Positions 26,701 to 35,530 are shown, numbered from the stretch's first letter. The stretch is DNA of 64,000 nt from CAVQND01 sp049518415 (GCA_049518415.1 JBEKRX010000012.1:40690-104689); one strand, 5' to 3'. Notes: generated by a model from the sequence alone, not told the origin. Program-made: numbers and translations.

Positions 26701-29700
26701 TCGCAGCGGCATGAACCTGGTCGTGGCTCAACTCAGCCGCCAAGGGGTCCTGTCACGATACGCGGCGGCAAGGGCCGCCTACGCCGATTCGATTGCCATA
26801 GCTGCTCCGGGCCAGGTGTATCTATTGGGCGATTTCGTGGGCCTGATGCAGTATGGTCCCAACCTCACCCCGGTGGGCTCCGGCACCAACTCGAGCAGCG
26901 ACGTCTTCCTGGCCCGTCTGGTAGCGGGAACCAACACCCTGGACTGGGCGGACTTCAAACAGATCGGCGGCATCGGCACCGAAACCCGAGGCTGCGTCTC
27001 GGTGGACCCGTCCGGCAGTGTGGCCGTTTCGGGCACCTATTCGCAAACCCTCCACATCGGTTACGTGGAACTGAGCACTCCGAACGCACAGGAGATTTTC
27101 GTGGCCCGGTTGGACCCGGACGGCACCTATGAGCACAACCGGTGGGAGATTGGTCAGGCCATTATCCCACCCGACCAGGCGCTGGCGTCGGTGCCCGAAA
27201 GCCGGGCCAAAGGCCTCCTCAGCATCGAGATCCTGGCCGCACCTGCCGGTCTCACGGACAGCGATGAGGGCAATTCCTTCTTGTGGAACAACGAGGAGAT
27301 GAAGCTCTACGCGGTTCGCCCGGTGACGGCGCGCCTTAAGTGGCGTTTGGATGAAAACGTTACTAACCTGGTCAACGTGGCCACGATGGTGGGCCGGTGC
27401 TTCTGGCCCGATCACCCGCAGACCGACGTGTCCGGGGTGCCGGTCGAGGTCCAAGGTCCGGGCTTGGGGCAGGGTTATTACTTCGCCGGTATTCTCTTCA
27501 ACACCAACGGCGCCGAGATCTTCCCGATAACCCGGTCCGGCGCACAGCAGTTTCAGATCTTCCAGACGGCCACCAACGCCTCCGGCTACAATGTACTCCA
27601 CTACACGACCCAGCCCGGCGCCGGCAAGTCTGTGCTCGAAGTCGTGTACTCTCGGCCATACGTCGCCGGGGCCTTCGGCGAAACCGTAGAAGTGGAGGCC
27701 GGCAAAGCGCTAACGCGCGGGGAACACCAGGATTCGACCGGAAAGAACGGGTATGTCTTCTTCGAACGCTCGTTCTACGACGGCGCGGCTCACGATCGGA
27801 CCAACCGCATCGGGCCGATTATCCCCGTCAATCGGAACCTCCGGAACGACCCCAACCGGGAGTTGGTCGTCGTCTGGTACCGCACCAATGAAGTGACCGG
27901 AGTGGCCTGGGGAAGCGACCCGGTGCACTATACGGTGAACTGGCCGGCGGACGCTACCAAACTTGTCATCGCCGCCGCCCAAGGAGCGCCGATTGACAAC
28001 ACCTTATACCCTCAAGCGAGCGTGTACCAGCAATCAGACGCCAACGCTCCTGGTTTCAACCCGAATGAGGAGCACGCTCTGCTGCTCGGTGGTCAGCTTT
28101 TCGCCCTCCGCTGCGACCTGAACAACACCATTAATCCTCAAGCTTCTGAGCCCTACGTCCTCTTGAAGTATCTCGGGCCTGGCGGGACGAACGATTGGCG
28201 GATGAGAGTTTTCGCGGTCGTAGCCGAGGATGCCACCCACACATTCGCTAATTTCACGAGTGGCGTGGCCGGGTTGGAAATCCAAGCCCCGGAACCGCTG
28301 AGTCTGCTCCCGCAGTGTGCCAGTTCCAACCGGATTGCCTTTGGCCAGGCGCAAGGCCATCAGGCGTGGAATGGCAAGCTGTTCGCCAAATCGGCTGGCT
28401 ACCTTCAAGTCCAATACTGGTACCCGACTCAGCCGGACTTCTATTTCGGCGTGAGCAATCCGCCGGTCGGCGCCTGCGTACCTTGGATGAGCCAGTATGC
28501 TCAAACCACCGTGACGCCAGGCACCAACCATGTCCTGGGTGAACCCGTCCTGGTGGGTTATAGTATTTCCTGGCCGTCCGACGCTCCCGAGCTCGCATTC
28601 GCCCAAACGCTCACCCAGCCCACCCATGGACTGCCCGACCTGCTCCACTTTGCCTCGGCGCGCGTGATCTACGACGATGGCGACCCCCAGGCCGCCAATT
28701 GGACCAATTCCCTGGTCCGCATTTACGATCCGTTGAGTGAGCGGACGGTCCAGCTTGCCGAGACCTTCAAGCTGCCCGCCGGTATCGCCACCGCCACCGA
28801 TCGCGGCCGGCTGGTGTTTATGGACCTGCCTTATCCGCTGCGCATCCGGCTCTTTTATGACGACTTGAACCACCGGCTGAGCTTCGGCGGCTGGTACGAT
28901 CCGAACTTCGGAACCGGAGAGCCGCTCCTGCTGCCGAACATTCTCAGCCCCCGCGAACGCGATCGGATCCTTCGTTTGGCCGATAACGCCGACCCCGGGC
29001 CGCAGATCGCCGCCTTCACCAATGCCATTTGCAGGCTCTATGACCTCACGCGGAACCCAAACCAGGTCGATGCTGAACCGAAGGACGGCGAGGCAGATAC
29101 AGAATTGCGCGTGGGCTTGATCACGCAGATCCGGGACGGCTACAACGAAATCCTGATGGGACCCGTCATCCTGGGACCCGAAACGAATTTCGTGACCTGG
29201 AGGACCAACCTCCTCGCTGAACCGGTCAACCCGCGCGTCACCAATGTCATCCAGGAACCGTTCGGCGACCTGCCTAAGGCCCTCACGGCAGGCCTCCGCC
29301 CCGGCTCGGGCTATGTGACCGTCGTGGAGAACGATGATCCCAGCCTGCCGGGCCAGCCCATTACCCTGCATGTGCTGTATGTCACCAACTGGCCGTTCGT
29401 CGGCGATCTCAAGGTGCTGCCTTCGGATAATGTATTCGACCAGCGCCTGACGCTGCGGCATAGCAGCGACTTCGGCGGCGAACCGCAGAATTACGAGTTC
29501 GAGTGGTACTACCAGCCGGACCAGAACGGCGTCTCCCCGCCGCTGCCGGTCCTGGCGCCCGGGCAGACCAACTGGAATGGCTGGATTCGATTCCCCACCC
29601 CGCCGTCCGGCACCGACAATGGCTACAATGACCTCACGCTCGGTGAGGGCGACACTCTCTCCGACCTTCTTATCCTGTGCGATAACTGGGTGCTCTGCCG

Positions 29701-32700
29701 GTATCGTGGCTTCACCAACGGCGTGCCGACCCAATGGAGCGATTGGGTCGGGGCGCCCGGCGGCAACGCTGGTATGCTGGCCGAAGGCTGGATTAAACGC
29801 GTGATCGCAGGCCTCAACGAGTTCGATTCGCGTACCAAGGACTTCCACACAGCGGAGGCCGCTACTTACGCCAGCATGATCCTGCAGGCCGGCCCGCGCT
29901 ACGAGGGCCCGGTCGCCTTCAACCCGGACCCTAATTACCTGAATTCGATCGGTCTGGTCGAGGCTTACGAAACCGTGCTCGACCGCGGGCGCAAGCTGAG
30001 CATCGACGCGGCGCCGCCGGTCAACTTCGGTCCGGCCAACGACGCCTTGCTGCGCGCTGCCGGTAAGATCGCTGACCTCTATGTGCTGCTCGGCAATGAG
30101 GCCTATGCGGATGCCAGCGATCCGACCATCGGATTCACCACGTCGAGCGGCGAGTATGGCAACCTCGCCCCCTCGATCTTCTGCTTCCAGAACCAGCTTG
30201 ACTCCCCACTCGAAGAGGAGCTCGCCTTGTTGCGCGGGCGAGACGACTCGGCCATGACCGTTCGCGCGGCGCCAGTTTATAACCGGCTGGTCTGGAACTT
30301 CACTCAGGGCGAGGGCGAAGTCGCCTACAAACTGACCTACAACATCTCCGACCAGAACGGCGATGGCTTTATCGACGAAAAAGACGCCCGCATCCTGTAC
30401 CCCCAGGGCCACGGCGATGCCTGGGGCCATTATCTGACCGCCCTCACGAAATATTACGAACTGCTCCGCGATCCCTACTATGAGTGGGTGCCCCGGCCGG
30501 AGGCGGTCACGGTCGGCGGCTCGCCCGTGCAGGTCGATTACCTCGATGAGCGCAAGTTCGCCCAGGCCGCCGCCGCGAAAGCCAAGACCGGCGCCGAGAT
30601 TGTTAACCTCACCTACCGCCAGAAGTACGTCGAGGACCCCGCCGGTCAGTGGCAGGGCTACAAGGACACGCAAACCGACCGCGCCTGGGGCGTCTCCGAG
30701 TGGGCCGCTCGCGCCGGCACCGGGGCTTACTTCGACTGGGTCGTGGCCAATGCCATCTTGCCCGCCACTGACCCGGACACCAACCACGTGGGCATCCAAA
30801 AAATCGATCGCACCACGGTCACGGACCTGACCGAGATCCCGGCGCAATTCGCCGCCATCGAAGCGCAGCTCGATACCGTGGACCGCGGCCTCAATCCACT
30901 CGGGCTGGCGGCCGGCGCCATGCCGTTCGACATTGACCCCAGCAAGGTCACTGCCGGCCAAACGCACTTCGATCAAATCTACAATCGCGCGCTCAAAGCC
31001 ATGGCAAACACACTCGCCCTCTTTGATCATGTAAACTCGCTCAGCCAGAGCCTCCGGCGGAACCAGGACGACGTGGATCATTTCAACCAGAATGTTCAGG
31101 ATCAGGAACGGGACTACCGGAATCGAATGATCGAGATTTTCGGCTATCCTTATGCAGGCGACCTCGGGCCGGCGGGAACCTACCCGTCCGGCTATGATGG
31201 GCCAGACATTTATCATTACATGTACGTCAATGCCAGCGACCTCACCGGCAACCAGACGGAACCGGACCAGGTCATCACGGGATATTACCAGCCGCTTCAA
31301 TTCCCTGGAATCAGTACCGCGGGGATGCCCTCCTTTTACTTCCCGGATGATGTCAAGGATTTGACGGTGCCCGGGCCGGCTGAGGACGGCACTTTTCATG
31401 TCCACTTCCCCATGGTCGAGAATGGCGCCTACCAGTTCGCGGCGCCGGCGGCGTGGGGAAGCCGGCGGGCCCCTGGAAAGATCCAAGAGGCGCTCGGTGA
31501 GATGCTCAAGGCCAGAGCCCAGTTGAACCAGGGCCTGATTGCGTACGACGATCTCCGAAACGAGATTCTCGACGAACTCCAACTGCTGCAAGCGCAAGTG
31601 GACATGGATTCCTTTCAGATCGCGGCCAGAACGCGGGAGGTTGTCGAAGTCGGGATCTTAAGCCTCGTTGAACTTTTTACCGCGAAGTCAAAGGAGGCGG
31701 TTGAGCAGGCTGGAGAAAAGATCAAGGACGCGACGCAAACCGCTACGACAGCGCTGCCCACGGAGGTAGGGCTTTCCACCGACGCCTTCTCTACGCTGCG
31801 CGGCACGCTTCACGCCTTGGGGGCGATTGGTTGGCAAGGACTGAAAGCGGTAGGGGCCGTCTTGGGTATGGCTGAAAAGCAGGATGAAAACGCGAAGCTG
31901 GTCATTGAATCCCAAACCGAGCTGGCGATCGAGTGCGCCTCCACGAAGTATGAAATCCTCGAGCGGGTCAAGGCCATCGAGCAACTCTGCCGGGAGGAGG
32001 CCGCCAAACGCGTCGAACTCTATTCCCTGCAAGAAGACGTCGAGCAGGCTTTTGGCGCCTACCTAAGCGTCCTGGCCGAAGGCCAGCGCCTCGAGGAAGA
32101 GCGGTATAACTTCCGCGTCAAGACCGCCGCCCAGGTCGAGGAATATCGCTACCAGGACATGGCCTTCCGCGTCTTTCAAAATGACGCCCTCCAGAAGTAC
32201 CGCGCGCAGTTCGATTTGGCCGCGCGCTATGTCTATCTCGCCGCCAAGGCTTACGACTACGAGACCTGCCTCCTGAACACCGACACCGGGGCCGGCATCC
32301 GGCTCCTCACCGACATTGTCCGCCAGCGCACGTTAGGCGAGTTGGTCAACGGCCTGCCCGTTTCCGGCCGCCAGGGCCTCGCCGATCCGCTGGCACGCCT
32401 GGGCCAAAATTTCGAGGTCTATCGCGGCCAACTCGGTTTTAGCACGCCCGAGACGGAAACGGGCCGCTTTTCGCTCCGCAGCGAACTCTTCCGCGTGCGC
32501 CCGGGCGACCTCGAGACCAACGCCCTCAACAGTCTGGTGAGCACGAACCAGGATTGGAGGGCGCTGTTGCAACAGTGCCGCGTGCCGGACCTCTGGCAGG
32601 TGCCTGAGTTCCGCCGGTTCTGCCGTCCCTTCGCCCCGGAATCCGCCGGCCCGCAGCCCGGGCTGGTCATTCGCATTCCTACTACGGTCACTTTTGGACT

Positions 32701-33241
32701 GAACTATTTTGGCTGGCCGCTAGGGCCGGGCGACAGCGCCTACGATTCCTCCCGTTTCGCCACCAAAGTCCGCTCGGCGGGGGTCTGGTTCTCTGGTTAC
32801 AACCTCGCCGGCCTGTCCATGACCCCGCGCGTCTATCTCGTGCCTGCCGGCACGGATGTTCTCCGCTCGCCGTCCAGTTACAACCTGGAGACCCGCGAGT
32901 TCAACGTGGTGGATCAAAAACTGCCGGTGCCGTTTCCCATCGGCGCGTCCGACCTGGGCAATCCAAGCTGGATTCCTGTCAACGACTCGCTGAGCGAAGC
33001 CTTCGGCGACATCCGCCGCTTCTCCAGCTTCCGCGCCTACCATGACAGAGGCTATTTCGACGAGACTGAAGCCACCCAGGATACACGGCTCATCGGCCGC
33101 TCGGTCTGGAACACCGAGTGGCTCCTCATCATCCCCGGCGGCACCTTCCTTTACGATCCGAACCGGGGCCTGGACACCTTCATCGCCACGATAGGGGACA
33201 TCAAAATCTTCTTCCAGACTTACTCCTACTCAGGGGACTGA
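20792..33241 (+). CDS. Giant multidomain secreted protein (LamG, beta-helix, propeller, TcA-like C-terminus)
   Basis: A 4149-residue protein with signal peptide MKTLFQSTVVGSVLLGTAAA. Approximate layout: LamG 27-216, 296-466 and 530-740; FN3-like 748-846; beta-helix 847-1336 with a Gly-rich stretch 935-1220 and a closing choice-of-anchor-Q-like segment (DNGGPTRTHAL, AINAG, DIGAFEY); LamG 1348-1540; FN3-like 1553-1660; SBBP-like propeller repeats 1663-2110 (GNVYLAGLFSGSISFG, DVYAAGSFMGRGSFG); a unique beta-rich region 2113-3035; and a helical C-terminal region 3036-4149. An EF-hand-like loop DQNGDGFID lies at 3187-3195. Residues about 3563-3823 are long charged helices around a hydrophobic hairpin. 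The last 350 residues end in beta-sandwich-like strands (EWLLIIPGGTFLYDPN, DIKIFFQTYSYSG). The C-terminus resembles TcA toxin subunits; that is pattern recognition, not a search result. Confidence 0.9.
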   Translation: MKTLFQSTVVGSVLLGTAAAACAGCLMFDGVNDYVEFNRPVSGDFTVECWFRSTQLSGSDAQWYQGTGLVDGKVNGVANDFGLTLGNGKVLFGTGNPDTTIRSTAALNDGHWHHVAATRQKASGTLKLFVDGLLNATGTGSTADLTAPVKLRLGSLATGLNFFQGDLDEVRVWNVARADIEIAGSLNRRLTGNEPGLVAYYPMEEGTGTTTADMSGHGLTGSLFNGVVWNIIEDAVAPAALTGPAALLTGSNASLNGWINTNSLPTSSYFQWWSGTTTNETPHQVVAGSNSVLSLGGFNDYVLVPTNLWFTNDFTIETWVFERSYNNWSRVIDFGNGAPMDNVILALNAGTSGQPNFTVYRGSTAQGLTIPYSVPLNQWVHLAATLAGGTATVYINGAAVASGPVWAPNLVNRLNDYIGRSNWAGDGYANALFDDLRIWNVARTADQIRRFMTQPVASNDPNLVLNYLFDAPSGNGTLTNGASLLASIPISTAVSNLLPGTIYSFRAVAETTNGISLGNVERLATPLPGGGTALEFDGTNDFVAVPDAPSLDLTTSLTFEAWVEFRQVTRTTGGYDWQCLFAKSAYSSSYALMLCTGGADKTLRFYHAGASPAQSDYAWRDVTTNRWYHVAATLGGGAAKLYIDGVLKASNSVSGTITANALPLQLGYSSVGPYPFDGQMDEVRLWRQARAESDIRLGLNERLTGAEPGLVAYYRMDEGAGRTLVDATTNANDGLVLSGPLWVPSTAPVGIPIATTQRATYLARDRVLVNGIANPAGSNNFAWFEWGTSTNYGQTTASTSVDSTAPEVAVSAELSGLILGTVYHYRLAVSNNVGFAFGADATFVITAASSLADSGPGSLRQALADAQPGAILLLTNAGTITLTNGELLINKDLTLVGLGATNLAIGGYSRSRVFNIASNVTVSISGLTIRDGRAGNGLDGAYDGYAGGAGNAGGGVYNAGILTLQDCILTNNAAGNGGAGHVGAYTGGVGGAGGNGGGGGGGGAIYNDTSGVLTLERCTVAGNFSGPGGGAGAGGEGKSHSGWAGAGSDGGPGGAGGAGGAGAGICSLGSLTLNAGLIASNLCGSGSWGGTGGKGGNSGDFWYGRWGGGGGPGGRGGNGGAVYASGGASLVNCTLSGNSDGAGGNGGSGGEKGYGGWGDGGNGGPGNGGDGGSGGGLYTAGFLQLSSCTIVYNRSGAAGLGGTWPLSGAAGAAGRGAGVINQASAQSAQMANTIVALNLNSASSPDDAFGAYLSVGGNLIGNANGSTGFSGASGDLLNVPPLLAPLADNGGPTRTHALWPESPAINAGTNLTVGLTTDQRGFPRVGCAGIDIGAFEYEGCPFLLQPAAKRALYFDGLDDYVQGGTVVLANTSFTIEAWAKRALIGTSDCILGQGTATTDHGLFFGFLPNNTFCFAFYSDDLNTAAAYTDTDWHHWAGTYDTNSHVRLIYRDGVLVASNTASVYLGSGALRIGAVPWGVAPFDGEIDEVRVWNVARTAEEISLNLSRTVSPDEPGLVAYYRFDEGNGTQTHDEKGSMLANLVNGPFWVLSSAPLWKPIVVTLPAESVRSTEATLEGAVTPLGTNITRCWFEYGTSRDLGNQSDVRYLYPALLASNVWFEVTNLMSGTRYYFRLVADNRGASTNDNLAGTVYGDIVQFDTLVVGSGYPISTRANDGQNSTAPRHITDAEGNVYLAGLFSGSISFGKSQSLAASGSSTNAFLAMLARKGDWRWAASIPVSTDGQVQIEGLALDQQTNVLAVGTFSGTATFGTNSLISASGTRAFLARFEPAATNWTWAMALGAGTNNSANAVAVGSDGHFFVAGQFSGNTSFGTNIYGTNATLSALGSSDAFVAGFDAARRLQWAIQAGSAGATNEAAATAVAVGPLGDVYAAGSFMGRGSFGVISLTNAGVSDLFLASLNPTNGLIQWATRAGGAGGDKGTALAVDPAGSVYLVAQLSGAADFNGAPLPELDRSGMNLVVAQLSRQGVLSRYAAARAAYADSIAIAAPGQVYLLGDFVGLMQYGPNLTPVGSGTNSSSDVFLARLVAGTNTLDWADFKQIGGIGTETRGCVSVDPSGSVAVSGTYSQTLHIGYVELSTPNAQEIFVARLDPDGTYEHNRWEIGQAIIPPDQALASVPESRAKGLLSIEILAAPAGLTDSDEGNSFLWNNEEMKLYAVRPVTARLKWRLDENVTNLVNVATMVGRCFWPDHPQTDVSGVPVEVQGPGLGQGYYFAGILFNTNGAEIFPITRSGAQQFQIFQTATNASGYNVLHYTTQPGAGKSVLEVVYSRPYVAGAFGETVEVEAGKALTRGEHQDSTGKNGYVFFERSFYDGAAHDRTNRIGPIIPVNRNLRNDPNRELVVVWYRTNEVTGVAWGSDPVHYTVNWPADATKLVIAAAQGAPIDNTLYPQASVYQQSDANAPGFNPNEEHALLLGGQLFALRCDLNNTINPQASEPYVLLKYLGPGGTNDWRMRVFAVVAEDATHTFANFTSGVAGLEIQAPEPLSLLPQCASSNRIAFGQAQGHQAWNGKLFAKSAGYLQVQYWYPTQPDFYFGVSNPPVGACVPWMSQYAQTTVTPGTNHVLGEPVLVGYSISWPSDAPELAFAQTLTQPTHGLPDLLHFASARVIYDDGDPQAANWTNSLVRIYDPLSERTVQLAETFKLPAGIATATDRGRLVFMDLPYPLRIRLFYDDLNHRLSFGGWYDPNFGTGEPLLLPNILSPRERDRILRLADNADPGPQIAAFTNAICRLYDLTRNPNQVDAEPKDGEADTELRVGLITQIRDGYNEILMGPVILGPETNFVTWRTNLLAEPVNPRVTNVIQEPFGDLPKALTAGLRPGSGYVTVVENDDPSLPGQPITLHVLYVTNWPFVGDLKVLPSDNVFDQRLTLRHSSDFGGEPQNYEFEWYYQPDQNGVSPPLPVLAPGQTNWNGWIRFPTPPSGTDNGYNDLTLGEGDTLSDLLILCDNWVLCRYRGFTNGVPTQWSDWVGAPGGNAGMLAEGWIKRVIAGLNEFDSRTKDFHTAEAATYASMILQAGPRYEGPVAFNPDPNYLNSIGLVEAYETVLDRGRKLSIDAAPPVNFGPANDALLRAAGKIADLYVLLGNEAYADASDPTIGFTTSSGEYGNLAPSIFCFQNQLDSPLEEELALLRGRDDSAMTVRAAPVYNRLVWNFTQGEGEVAYKLTYNISDQNGDGFIDEKDARILYPQGHGDAWGHYLTALTKYYELLRDPYYEWVPRPEAVTVGGSPVQVDYLDERKFAQAAAAKAKTGAEIVNLTYRQKYVEDPAGQWQGYKDTQTDRAWGVSEWAARAGTGAYFDWVVANAILPATDPDTNHVGIQKIDRTTVTDLTEIPAQFAAIEAQLDTVDRGLNPLGLAAGAMPFDIDPSKVTAGQTHFDQIYNRALKAMANTLALFDHVNSLSQSLRRNQDDVDHFNQNVQDQERDYRNRMIEIFGYPYAGDLGPAGTYPSGYDGPDIYHYMYVNASDLTGNQTEPDQVITGYYQPLQFPGISTAGMPSFYFPDDVKDLTVPGPAEDGTFHVHFPMVENGAYQFAAPAAWGSRRAPGKIQEALGEMLKARAQLNQGLIAYDDLRNEILDELQLLQAQVDMDSFQIAARTREVVEVGILSLVELFTAKSKEAVEQAGEKIKDATQTATTALPTEVGLSTDAFSTLRGTLHALGAIGWQGLKAVGAVLGMAEKQDENAKLVIESQTELAIECASTKYEILERVKAIEQLCREEAAKRVELYSLQEDVEQAFGAYLSVLAEGQRLEEERYNFRVKTAAQVEEYRYQDMAFRVFQNDALQKYRAQFDLAARYVYLAAKAYDYETCLLNTDTGAGIRLLTDIVRQRTLGELVNGLPVSGRQGLADPLARLGQNFEVYRGQLGFSTPETETGRFSLRSELFRVRPGDLETNALNSLVSTNQDWRALLQQCRVPDLWQVPEFRRFCRPFAPESAGPQPGLVIRIPTTVTFGLNYFGWPLGPGDSAYDSSRFATKVRSAGVWFSGYNLAGLSMTPRVYLVPAGTDVLRSPSSYNLETREFNVVDQKLPVPFPIGASDLGNPSWIPVNDSLSEAFGDIRRFSSFRAYHDRGYFDETEATQDTRLIGRSVWNTEWLLIIPGGTFLYDPNRGLDTFIATIGDIKIFFQTYSYSGD

Positions 33242-33286
33242 CTACCACGATGACCCTCAATTTTTAACCCTCATCGCCATCACACC

Positions 33287-34150
33287 ATGAAAACGAATTC
33301 TACCGGTGCCAGATATGACCAATCGCTCCGCCGCCGGCGCGCCTCGCTGATACTTTGGTCACTGGCCTTTGGCCTCAATGTCCTGCCATCAGTGCGTGCC
33401 GACCTCTCTGCGCCGGATAACGTTCTCTACGGCATTATCGTCCTGGGCACGAACCAGGTCACCGCGGGCGACACCGAGTTCCTGGTTGAAGCGCACCGCG
33501 CCAACGGCGTGCCGGTGGCCCGCTACCAAATGGGCGACCTACCCGAGGCGGGCAATTTCTACAAACTGCAGATCAAGGTGGAGGAAATCGCCCCGTGCCG
33601 CGACGTCGTAGCCGTCTTGCCTGGCGAGGTTCTCGAGGTCCTCGTGGTCAGCAATGGCGTCGCCCAGGCCCGGCAGACCTTCACCGTCACCCAGCGCGGC
33701 CAGGCGACGCGGCTGGACTTTGGCACGGCGACCACCAACTCCCCCCTCGCCGGCTACGCAGCCTGGGCCTCGGCCCTGGGCCTGGCGCTCGATTCCCAGA
33801 ACCTGGATGCGGATGGCGACGGCATTTCGAATCTCGACGAATACATTGCCGGGACCAATCCGACCAACGCCGCCAGCCGCTTCGTACTTATGATTGCCGT
33901 GGGCCGGACCAATACTCTCATCGCGTTTCAGGCCCTGCAGGCCGAAGGCGTTGGCTATGAGGGCAGCAACCGCCACTATGCCCTCGAACAGCGGGGGGAT
34001 TTGCGCTCTGGCTCCTGGCAGGCCGTGCCTGGCTATTCGGATCTGCTGGGCGCGAACCAGGCGGTTTCGTATAACGTGCCCGCCACGAATGCCCCGCTGT
34101 TTTTCCGAGGCAAGGTGTGGCTCGACCCTCTGCCGGGCGAACAGCGATAA
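33287..34150 (+). CDS. Secreted protein with TSP3-like calcium motif, last gene of giant-protein operon
   Basis: A 287-residue protein, 45 bases after the giant gene. The signal peptide spans about residues 20-38 (LILWSLAFGLNVLPSVRA). Residues 40-150 are beta-rich (APDNVLYGIIVLGTNQVTAG). Residues about 175-195 carry LDADGDGISNLDEYIAGTNP, the thrombospondin-type-3-like calcium loop that often precedes C-terminal domains in secreted verrucomicrobial proteins. The C-terminus (YALEQRGDLRSGSWQ, LFFRGKV) is the usual closing domain of such proteins. Function is unknown; it may cap or display the giant protein. Confidence 0.8.
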   Translation: MKTNSTGARYDQSLRRRRASLILWSLAFGLNVLPSVRADLSAPDNVLYGIIVLGTNQVTAGDTEFLVEAHRANGVPVARYQMGDLPEAGNFYKLQIKVEEIAPCRDVVAVLPGEVLEVLVVSNGVAQARQTFTVTQRGQATRLDFGTATTNSPLAGYAAWASALGLALDSQNLDADGDGISNLDEYIAGTNPTNAASRFVLMIAVGRTNTLIAFQALQAEGVGYEGSNRHYALEQRGDLRSGSWQAVPGYSDLLGANQAVSYNVPATNAPLFFRGKVWLDPLPGEQR

Positions 34151-34379
34151 GGCCCGCCCATCCTCTAACTGAACGGGCGCCGTTGTGCCTCGACAGAATT
34201 CGGTCCGCCGTTGATTTGGGGTTGACTGATGACCGCGCTCGGTTCACCCGCTGGTTCGTGAAACCGGCTCCGCACGGAATTCGATGGTCTCCGAGTAATG
34301 AAGCGCCCAATCGCCCCATCCGGAAAGCACACAAGCCGTGCCCAGAGGACTATGTTACCAGCCGGTGGGTGCACCCTGC

Positions 34380-35530
34380 GGACTTTTGGTCTTCGGCCTG
34401 AAAGCTGGCTCACGCCGCTTGGCGCCGCTCGTATCGGTGCTGCAAACCTCCCACCCTCGGCTGCGCTACTACCCGAGCGCACGGCGACGGCCGTGGCGTG
34501 ACCACCCGCGGATCAGGCGCATCCTTCTCTAGCCCCAAATGACAGCGATCCTCGTGATAATAGGCAACGAATTCGCGCACCAATCGCTGAAGCTGCGTTT
34601 GGTTAAAGACAATGATCTTGTCCAACAACTCTCGGCGTAAGGTTCCTCCGAACCGCTCCACATACGGATTTTGCCACGGAGACCGCCGAGCCGTCCGCAC
34701 AGGCTTCACGCCCATGTTCTGGAGTGCCGCAGGAACTGCGTGACCGTACTTGCCATCCCGGTCCAGGATCGCATAGCGCGGTGCCGTGTCGAACGGAAAG
34801 GCTTCGCGCAGTTGTTGAGTGATCCAGGACGCGTCCGGATGCTCAGTGACCGCGAAGTGCAAGATCCGCCGCCGTTCATGGTGCAGCACCACGAAGACCC
34901 ACAAGAGACCAAAGGTCACGGTCGGCACGCTAAAGAAGTCCATCCCGGCCAAGCCGTCCCGATGGTTGCGGAGAAAGATTAACCAGCGCTGGAGCTGGTC
35001 CGGTGAGATGCGACCCCTTGGCAGATATCGGGACACTGTCCGCTCGTCGACCCTGAGGCCCAACTTCAGCAGTTCCCCGTGAATCCGAGGCGCTCCCCAA
35101 CCATTCTCCCGCGCCATCCTGCCGATGAGCTCTCGGAGCTCCCGTGGGATCCGGGGACGGCCGACCCGTTTGGCTCTCGATCTCAGCCGCCAGAACAACC
35201 GGAAGCCTTTCCGTTGCCAGCCGACCACCGTGTCGGGCTTCACGACGATGAGAGCGTTGGTCCAGTTGCGCCAGGCGCGGCGGAGGAACACCCAGAATAT
35301 CCGATCGGCAGGTCGCAGTCTGGGGCGGCAGTGCTGGTGCTTGAACACGGCCAGTTGCTGGCGCAGGGCCAGGTTCTCGACCATTAATTCCAGCCGGGAC
35401 CGGAGCAATACCCGGGCAAAAGCAACCGTCAGTGTCAGAGCGAGGCGAATCATGCTGCGAGCATTGCCGGCGGGCGGTCAATGGGCAAGTCAAACGCCTT
35501 CCCTGATGGGCCCGAAGACCCACGAAATCA
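34380..35530 (-). mobile_element. IS3-type insertion sequence, apparently intact
   Basis: The unit contains one complete transposase gene. Short inverted sequences GGTCTTCGGCC (34388-34398) and GGGCCCGAAGACC (35508-35520, the inverse) lie close outside the gene and may be part of the terminal repeats. The right boundary coincides with the sudden end of a beta-helix coding frame. No target duplication could be identified, because the left flank does not continue that gene. Exact ends are uncertain by a few tens of bases. Confidence 0.6.
34410..35453 (-). CDS. Integrase-core (rve) transposase of IS3-type element
   Basis: A 347-residue transposase. The N-terminal part (LELMVENLALRQQLAVFKHQ, then TVVGWQRKGFRLFWRL) is a helix-turn-helix region like the IS remnants at 7.6 and 14.0 kb. 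Residues about 165-330 form the DDE integrase core: D172 (GMDFFSVPT), D231 (ILDRDGKYG) and E266 (NPYVERFGGTLRREL), with the classical 34-residue D-to-E spacing. It ends with the family's usual GGLQHRYERRQAA tail. All catalytic residues are present, so it may be active. Confidence 0.88.
   Translation of the reverse strand: MIRLALTLTVAFARVLLRSRLELMVENLALRQQLAVFKHQHCRPRLRPADRIFWVFLRRAWRNWTNALIVVKPDTVVGWQRKGFRLFWRLRSRAKRVGRPRIPRELRELIGRMARENGWGAPRIHGELLKLGLRVDERTVSRYLPRGRISPDQLQRWLIFLRNHRDGLAGMDFFSVPTVTFGLLWVFVVLHHERRRILHFAVTEHPDASWITQQLREAFPFDTAPRYAILDRDGKYGHAVPAALQNMGVKPVRTARRSPWQNPYVERFGGTLRRELLDKIIVFNQTQLQRLVREFVAYYHEDRCHLGLEKDAPDPRVVTPRPSPCARVVAQPRVGGLQHRYERRQAA

Noticed and set aside
28034..31597. 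1187-codon minus-strand open frame inside the giant gene
   Set aside because: Its amino-acid composition is that of an antisense shadow, and the plus-strand giant frame is continuous and domain-rich throughout.
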